A DNA stretch of 64,000 nucleotides. Origin: Narthecium ossifragum (lineage: Eukaryota > Streptophyta > Magnoliopsida > Dioscoreales > Nartheciaceae). The notes below the pieces were generated by a model, which searched no databases, was not told where the DNA came from, and was given only the letters and a program-made list of their open reading frames with translations. A program made the translations under genes and the position numbers. Of the stretch, positions 57,126-64,000 are shown one piece after another. Numbering within the stretch: position 1 is the first letter of the stretch; every line of letters begins with the position of its first letter. The stretch lies in NCBI GenBank assembly GCA_963920575.1, contig OY986965.1, forward strand, positions 10,678,290-10,742,289, in the 5' to 3' direction.

Positions 57126-58834
57126 TCTGTTGTCGCGCCCCGACCCGCGAAAGACCAACCGGGTCGGACGACACGAACCGGAACCTAACAAAACGCGGAA
57201 GAAAAGCTGGCGAGGGTTCCCTCTAACCTATTGGTCTCCCTAACAAATCACCAAAAGCACCCTCAATTAAAAGACATTAATTTAACAACATCGAACAACA
57301 TATTTAAAACTCAAAGTGTTTAATATACATATCCTCGGAGAGGGGAAGATTCGAATACAACATTACTCCCGTAGGAGACTAACTAACCAAAGGTAAAAGC
57401 AGTAAAGATCTCCACCTCTCAAAGTCCACCAGGCACCGCCGCACCGCCGACCAACTGCCCGGTAGGGCCACAGAGGAAGAACTGACGCCTGCACCTGTAA
57501 AACGCAGCCCGGGTAGGTGTGAGCACTAAGCTCAGTAGGGTTCTACACTACGACACACAGAAGGAAGAGGGAAACGCAACAGTGTCGCCCTCAAGCAGAA
57601 CCTGGGTGTATACAGGGGTCCCATAACCCCACCGCGTGTCCTTGAGGCCCACGATCATGGTCTTCCAGCCGGGCTGGTCACATGTCAGGTCACACTCAGT
57701 AGCAGAAAACAACAGTGCTGACTCTCAACAGGACACTGAACACTGTTTGGTGGGAAGAGACACCACTGAGTAGGCAACTCCTCTACTCAAGAGTTTTAAG
57801 AACACCGGATACCGGCTACACCTCAGATCTGACTCGAGGCCGACACGACCTCTACAATCATCAAGCAACAAGTGCACCAGTCATCTAGGCCTATCATCAA
57901 GTTTGATTGGACACTACAATTCAAACCGGGTCCAAACTACCCAACCCCGGTCCTAGGGCTAAGTCCGAGCTTCCAGCCTCGGGACGGCGACCCAAAGATT
58001 ACCCACGCCCTAACCAATGCAACTAATACACAAATCAACAATGCATGCTATGACATATACAAACAGGAGATAGCCATGCAACAGTATGATAAGGCATCAT
58101 AAAAGTCAACCGGATCGTTGCAGAGGTACTATCGACCGCTGCCAGCCGATCCGCAGTGGGTCCCGGCATTTCGACGGTACCGCGATCGTCAACCGCGGAC
58201 TCCTGCAACGGGAAGCAACCCCGAAAACAATGATGACCAGTGAACAATATAATATTATATTCCGAAATATAATATTATATTCATAACACCCAAAGCCTCT
58301 ACTTAGGGCTAATTGATCCCGTCGATCCGACGTCCAAACGACGTCGGATTCAAGATCCAACTTAGCCATCAGTAGGTGTACATACTAGGATCAACATATT
58401 CAAAATCCATGATCATCCAACGGTTGGATTAACGGGAAAACACTAATCAAAACCGCTAATCAAACTAACTTACCAATTAATTGCTGCAACGCAGCCCTCC
58501 AGTAATCAATTCATAACAATTCATAGGAAAATCGGGAAAAGCCAGTCCGGATCGATCCAACGAAAAGTCGGATCGATCCGAGACTCCGATCGATCGCTCC
58601 AAGGAGTGATCGATCGCTCAAGGGTTTTAAGCTGCCCAAAAGCAAGCTTCCGCGCGCCTGAGCTGGGATCTTCCGATCCCGGGTCCACCTAGCCATTCTA
58701 AACAAACACTAACACATACAAGGTCAGTGTGTGCACACGCGGGTGTGAAACAAACCAACAAGACGTAATTTACCAAATTGCCCTTGCGGTCTACAACGAG
58801 CCACAGGGGTAGAGGGACAGGTCCTCACATCTCT
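57126..58834 (-). mobile_element. Solo LTR (copy 7), minus strand, internally deleted
   Basis: 1699 bp (57131-58829) from the complement of GGGGCGCGACA to the complement of TGTGAGGACC. Flanks are TCTGT and TCTCT (4 of 5 match). Compared with copies 3 and 4 it lacks about 0.7 kb, including the CT-rich leader. The palindrome array (58545-58622) is followed directly by sequence equivalent to about 49290 of copy 4. The exon-like segment is kept (starting 58202, minus). The 3' ORF is frameshifted. Confidence 0.85.
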
Positions 58835-58959
58835 TCTCTTTCATTTCTCTTTCTCTCTTCCTCTCTCTCTCGTTGGCTGCCTGCTTGGAGATCCGACTGC
58901 GGCTTTTCGGCATGGATCCGTGACGATCGGAGTTGAGGATCTTGTAGATCGTGTGCACG

Positions 58960-61900
58960 TCTATACATAGGGGTGTCCAAAAATCGCAAATGACCCGGCC
59001 CGGACCCGTTAGGGCCGTAGCCCGGTCCGGCCTGGGTGTTGGCCCTGCTGGACCGGGCTGATCCGGGTTCAGGGCCGGACCAGGGCCCTCTTGGTCAAAA
59101 ACCCGGTCCAGCCCGGCCCGGTCCGGGTTTTAAAGAAGCCCATTAGATCAAGCCCACTCCATCACAAACGTCCACTTCTATCAACCCAATATCTCCTCCC
59201 TCATCTCTCTCGTGTCGCCACTCACCCGATCAACCCGCGCTCCACCAACGTCGCCCCAGCCAAGCTCCACCTCCATCGACGCCGGCCCCGCCAAGCTCCG
59301 CCTCCACCAACACCGCCCCCGCCAAGCCCCATCTCTCCTCAAACCTCCACCGGCTTCCACACCGTCCGATCCCGGCCCCGTCCTCTTCGCCGTGCCCAAG
59401 CTCCACCAACCTCATCGGTCTCGATCCCAGTCTCGGGTCTCTCCCTCCTGCTCCACCTCGTCACCGATAACCACGATCCAGCCACCTCGTCGCCGGTCGC
59501 CACAATCTAGCCACCTCGTCGCCGGTCCCCCCGATCCACCCGATCCCCTTAGAAGACAGCCGCGAGCAAGGGACGGAGTGGAGTCGGAGCTAGAACTGGA
59601 GGGCACGGAGCGGAGTCGTCGGAGAGAGAGGTGGGCCCCGATCCAGCCACCTACCTCCTCACCTCGCATGCTGGACCGCGCCCAAGCCTCATCGACATCG
59701 GCGCCCCGTCTCTCCTCCAACCTCCACCGGCTTCCACACCGCCCGATTCCGGCCCCGACCTCTTCACCGACCTTGGCGCAAGGGATCATCGCGCCCAAGC
59801 TTCACCGACCCCGGCGTCCCCTTTTCTCGTCCAACCTCCACCGGTTTTCATCGCAAGGGATCGCCCAAACTTCACCTACCTCAGCGCCCATCTCTCCTCC
59901 AACCTCCACTGGCTTCCGTCGCAGGGGATCGTCACGCCAAGCTTCACCAACCTCGGCGCCCCATCTCTCCTCCACCCCTGCCGCTGATGAGTGCATGAAA
60001 GTGCACTCTGAACATGACTAAGAGCAGCTTATTTGCTTAGTTTTGATGATTAGTATAGACGATTTCGTCCGTATATGTTGCTTCACAAAGTTGTTTGTAT
60101 TATGCAGGAAATTGAAGCAAAGATGGGTCTTTAACGCCAAAACTGTACCTGCTCATGAAGAACCAGATGATGTGCCATATATGGTTGGAAATCTCTTGAA
60201 GTCTAGTTTCGGGAGAATTTTACGGTTCGTGATTTGGAGCTTCATAGAGGAAGTTACAGTGTTTTTAGTGCCAGTGCGCAGTGCAGAATGGCAGAAGAAA
60301 TATGCAGGAAATAAAAGATCGATCTTCCTTACATAAAAGATCGATCTCTTATGCATGCGCAGATGAAAAAGACCCACGGTTGACCATCGCATCGACCGTC
60401 ACGCTCAAAATTCTCACGGCCGACCGTGGCATCGACCGTCAGCCTCTGTCAAAGAAAACACTTCGCATGGTCGATGCGAAGATCGACCGTGAGCGAAAAC
60501 AAGAAAGTTGGAATAAAAGATCGATCTTCTTTACTAGGAATATCGATCCTTTGTGGGCGTTGACAACAACTGATGAAAGAGATCGATCTCTTCCTTGAAA
60601 AAGATCGATATGAACCTGGGTGATTTGGAAGGAACCTAGCCTACGGAGAAAGAAGATCGATCCTTTCCTTAGGGAGATCGATCTTAGTCGGGGCGAACAA
60701 GGTTACGAAAATTGAGAAAAGAAAGAAGATCGATCTTTATCCTTAAGAAGATTGATCCCTTGTCGGACGACCTGAATATGACTTCTTGGACGTTTTTAGA
60801 GGTTCTTTTCTGAACGTTTTCCAAAGGAAGAAGATGAAGGAATCTCCATCCATGGCAGAGTAATCCGCGGGCATGGCGGATGGATGATCTAGCGAGGATT
60901 AGGGCTTCTTCTCCAGCAATGGTTCATAGTTTTAATCTTTATTGTTAAACTCTTTTCTATGTATTGGATCTTCAAAGATTATTTTCAGATTATAGATTTC
61001 TATGTGGATGATTAATATTATGAATCAAGTCATGCTTCTTTCATGATCTTATAATCCCATAGTTATCTCTTTTGATTCTCCTACCGAGTCTCGCAAGACC
61101 TTTACTATGCATTGCCCGTAGTGACAACTGGTATTGTGTATTCTTAGGAATCTGGTAAGACAATGTTGGGGCTCTATCCCGTGAAATCTTTGCTATGCAT
61201 TGCCGATTGTGAGAGTTGGTATTGTGTATTCTTAGAGATCTGGTTAGATAGAGTTAGGGCTTTGTCCCGATGAACTTTTGCTATATGTTGCCTGTAGTGA
61301 CAGCCGGTATCATATATTCTTAAGTTTGGGTTGGATGAAGTTAGAACTATAATAAGGAAGAATCAATCGTAGGAGGAGACATTTATATATTTTGTTAGAT
61401 TCATAATTCCATATCTTCCGGTTAGGGTGATTGGGATGTGAGTCCCTTAACTGAGTATTGAATGAACCGTTGGTAGACGAAGAATCTAAATCCGAGTGAA
61501 GTGATTTCCGATGCCTAGCCTTATCAAAAGCCTGATATCTTTAGTTAATCCTACAATTATCATTAATCCTTTGATCTAATTTAGTTTAGTTAGCTTTCTT
61601 GATTGTCTTCAATATATTATTATATGTATTTCTGGATTCTTTCTGCTTGTCTCTCTGTGAGTTCGACCTCTCTTATGCTGTACTGCATCGCGACCGCTGT
61701 GCGTGACACATTTGAGCGATATCAGCCAAGTTGTCGTGCGCCGAGCTGCCCGGCGACATCTGGTTCATCGCCTCCCGCATCGGCGTGGACCACCGCGTCC
61801 TCAACCCAGTCGAGCTCTAACCAGGGCTGTCCAACTGGGCCGCCCCAGTCCGGCCCGGTCTTCATGCCGGGCAGGGCCATATCTGGGCCGGACCGGGTGG

Positions 61901-62010
61901 AAGGCCTATTGGGCCCGGTACTGGCCCGCCCCGGTCCCGATGATTACCAAGGCCGGACCGGGTATTGCCTCAAACCCGGCCCCGCCCATTTGGACACCCC
62001 TATCTATACA
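58960..62010. mobile_element. hAT element with perfect TIR and 8-bp duplication
   Basis: The element is 58968-62002. Perfect 14-bp inverted ends TAGGGGTGTCCAAA are flanked by TCTATACA (58960-58967 and 62003-62010). Without the nested LTR it is about 1.3 kb. The ends are rich in CCCGGCCCGG words, and the middle is GC-rich with Pro-rich frames (59091-59980) that I do not accept as genes. No transposase is visible. Confidence 0.92.
59980..61729 (+). mobile_element. Athila-like solo LTR nested in hAT
   Basis: The LTR is 59985-61724 (about 1740 bp), starting TGATGAGTGCATGAAAGTGC and ending GAGCGATATCA, collinear with the 5' LTR at 30168. The flanks GCCGC and GCCAA match at only 3 of 5 positions, so the duplication has decayed or the solo LTR arose between two elements. 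It carries both palindrome types: AAGATCGATCTT (60318-60360, 60515-60760) and ACGGTCGA-type (60376-60490). Confidence 0.82.
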
Positions 62011-63666
62011 TGTAGGTGTTTCTACCCAATTCAAGTCAATTGGTAATTATAGGATCGATTTTATTGTTTGTGGTGGTTTCATTCGTTGGAACGTTTCCAA
62101 ACTTCGTATTCTAGTCCTATTGTATGTTAGGGAGATTGCTATCTAGTTGGTTTCGTATTCTTTCGGACGTTTTTTTGTATTTTTATCGGTTTCCGAACCA
62201 GATCGGCTCAGATATGATATTTCACAATCTGAATTTGGATTTTATTGCATGAGTGAATCCCCTACCACCCAATCTACCTTCCCTCAAAGTTTGAGTGGAT
62301 TTCATCGCCGTTTGATAGATCAAATTCGACAAATTGCGTTTTCGTCGGTTTTAATCGGCTTTCGGTCAATTTGTTTTAGATTTGGAGATTTGGCCATCCA
62401 AAATTAGATTTCTTAGTACTAATAGATTCCCCACCTCCAATTGCTTATCCCCTCTAAGTTTCATTTTAATCCGATGAGTTTTGAAAGATCAAATTCAAGA
62501 AATTGGATTTTCGGCACTATTTATATATGCTGTCGGCATATGAAGGAAGATCGATCTTTTAGTTGCTACATAGGCTGCCGACTATGAAGAATCGATCTTC
62601 ATGGGTATGAAGATCGATCTCTTTTATTGACAGAGGGCGTGCATAGAGAAGATCGATCTTCTTAGGAGAGAAGATCGATCTCCTTGAATAGGCCTTACTG
62701 TTATATGAAAGATCGATCTCTTATGTGTTGGTAAGGAGATTTTCTGTTTTTATCTGAACAGTCATGTTCTAGCTCGATTTATGAGTTTTCTGTGTATGAT
62801 ATCGTGAAACTTTTCTAAATAAAAGTTGTATATCTTCGAATATATTTTCCAATTCCACCAATTTCATATTTCTCTGATGTTCTGACGATTTATGGTGAAT
62901 TTTCTACTAAACTGTGACGAAGCAGAGTTTAAGTGGAAGATCGATCTTCTTGTGTATAAGATCGATCTCTTATATGCTGATTGCTAAAATTGATTCTGAT
63001 TTCAACGATTTTGGTTTCCTTTCAATCCGGATTTCTCTTATGTCTTTCCTAATGGTTAGTATGATATTTAAATTGGGATTATGATGATTTCATCTTCAAA
63101 TTTTGCGACGACTCGTATAATGGATTGGTTTACCGAGATTTGCTGATTTCAAGCATTTTCATGTTAAGTACGCATTCTAATAATTATGTTTGCTTTATTT
63201 GCTTTCCTAATCACTTGTACATAGCCTTATAGGTCTTAGACCCATATGTGAGGTTGGACCCTTTAATATGCATTGTGGTTAATCGGGAGAGTGATGACTC
63301 CCGGAAATATGTAGAATAAATGGGCCGAAAGTGTGCCCTACTGCTTTAATTATAGCCCAATTGTTTGCCGGTGTGCGCCGGGGGCGGTAGCATAGAATGA
63401 ATGATTGATTAATTAATTGAGTGGCGTGGTTGCTTGGTTATACTAGTAATTGCTTATTGTTGTACTTGTAGATCAGTTATCACCGGGATAATTGTGGAAC
63501 CTTAACCTGTCGGGTGTCGGAGTGCACTGAAGGCTATTGTATAACGATAATGCCGATTGTTGTTTAATAATAAGTTTGGATTCTTTATAAAACTGTAGCT
63601 TAGTATGTTGAACTCATATGATAGTGTGACATATAGTGACATCTAAGTTAGATGCTTGTATATGTT

Positions 63667-64000
63667 TGTGAGGACCTGCCCCTCTACCCCTGTGGCTCGC
63701 TGTAGACCGCAAGGGCAATTTGGTAAATTGCGCCTTGTTGGTTTGTTTCACACCCGCGTGTGCACACACTGGCCTTGTCTGTGTTCGTGTTTGTTTAGAA
63801 TGGCTAGGTGAACCCGAGATCGGAAGATCTGAGCTTGGGCTTGTGTTTTAGCCCAAGTTTGCCTTTCTGAGTAAAGGAGATCGATCTGGATGGCTAGGGA
63901 GATCGATCTGGCCCTTTTTGCAAAGAAGATCGATCTGGATTTCAAGGAGATCGATCTCGATTGCAAAGGAGATCGATCTCACATGCCTTGGAGATCGATC
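63667..64000 (+). mobile_element. LTR (copy 8), start only
   Basis: Begins TGTGAGGACCTGCCCCTC, collinear with copy 3, and is cut off by the window end. GAGATCGATCT palindromes occupy about 63874-64000. Confidence 0.85.

Larger units (their letters stand above)
56810..64000 (+). mobile_element. Long LTR (copy 6), heavily interrupted, runs past the window
   Basis: Visible LTR parts: 56810-57130, 58830-58967 and 62003-63666, collinear with copy 1. Shared blocks include TATGAGGACCCGTACC at the start, GGTCCGACCATG, TATATAAACCCC, GCGGCTTTTCGGC, and GTGGAACCTTAACCTG near the end. Inserted in it are LTR copy 7, a hAT element and LTR copy 8. AAGATCGATCTT palindromes lie at about 62548-62970. The 3' end and target duplication lie outside the window. 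Confidence 0.8.

Noticed and set aside
59091..60021. Proline-rich 139- and 269-codon ORFs inside the hAT element
   Set aside because: GC-rich low-complexity repeats (CTCCACC...GGCTTCC) open in several frames; the longer one runs into the nested LTR.

Overview
This is nuclear DNA of a flowering plant. The evidence is several intron-containing plant genes (a PPR protein, a NAC factor and a class I formin), a nuclear-type tRNA-Leu, and a dense nest of plant transposable elements (Athila-type LTR retrotransposon, MULE, hAT, FAR1-domain element). The GC-rich codon use of the first genes leans towards a monocot, but the species cannot be fixed from the sequence. Two runs of exactly 200 N (24508-24707 and 50372-50571) are scaffold gaps.

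Layout, 1-24 kb, gene-bearing. It opens with a secreted stand-alone inhibitor-I9 (subtilisin-propeptide-like) protein (+). An intronless PLS-class PPR protein (+) follows only 48 bp later, then tRNA-Leu(CAA) (+) and a two-exon NAC-domain factor (-). About 4 kb of low-complexity DNA follows, containing an inverted TTTTCATC array. Next is a mobile element of about 6 kb (about 10.6-16.67 kb) with inverted GC-rich minisatellite ends. It carries a FAR1 DNA-binding domain ORF (+) and a convergent GRF zinc-finger ORF (-), and is itself interrupted by a solo LTR with a perfect 5-bp target-site duplication (TSD). A complete six-exon class I formin (-, 18017-23640, 913 aa predicted) closes the gene-rich part.

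Layout, 25-64 kb, almost wholly nested transposons. A LINE RNase H tail is split by a hAT element with an 8-bp TSD. A family of long solo LTRs (2.2-2.5 kb, usually TGTGAGGACC...GCGACA with 5-bp TSDs) appears at least eight times. One copy (28101-39389) was hit by a decayed Athila-type retrotransposon (30168-38976). Another (43134-47886) sits beside a dead MuDR-like transposase gene and contains a younger copy (45052-47297). Another (from 56810) contains an inverted copy, a hAT element and, inside the hAT, an Athila-type solo LTR.

The most interesting pattern no single feature explains is a set of short palindrome arrays built on the octamer GATCGATC, with a second inverted motif ACGGTCGA-N8-TCGACCGT. 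They occur in at least ten LTR copies from two LTR families with unrelated ends. The flanking bases are uniform within a copy but differ between copies. In three Athila-type LTRs the array ends about 60 bp upstream of a TATAAATA box. A second unexpected signal is a short reading frame near the 3' end of the 2.5-kb LTRs. Its 77-nt stretch runs from a CAG acceptor-like site to a stop codon with the same length in three otherwise diverged copies.
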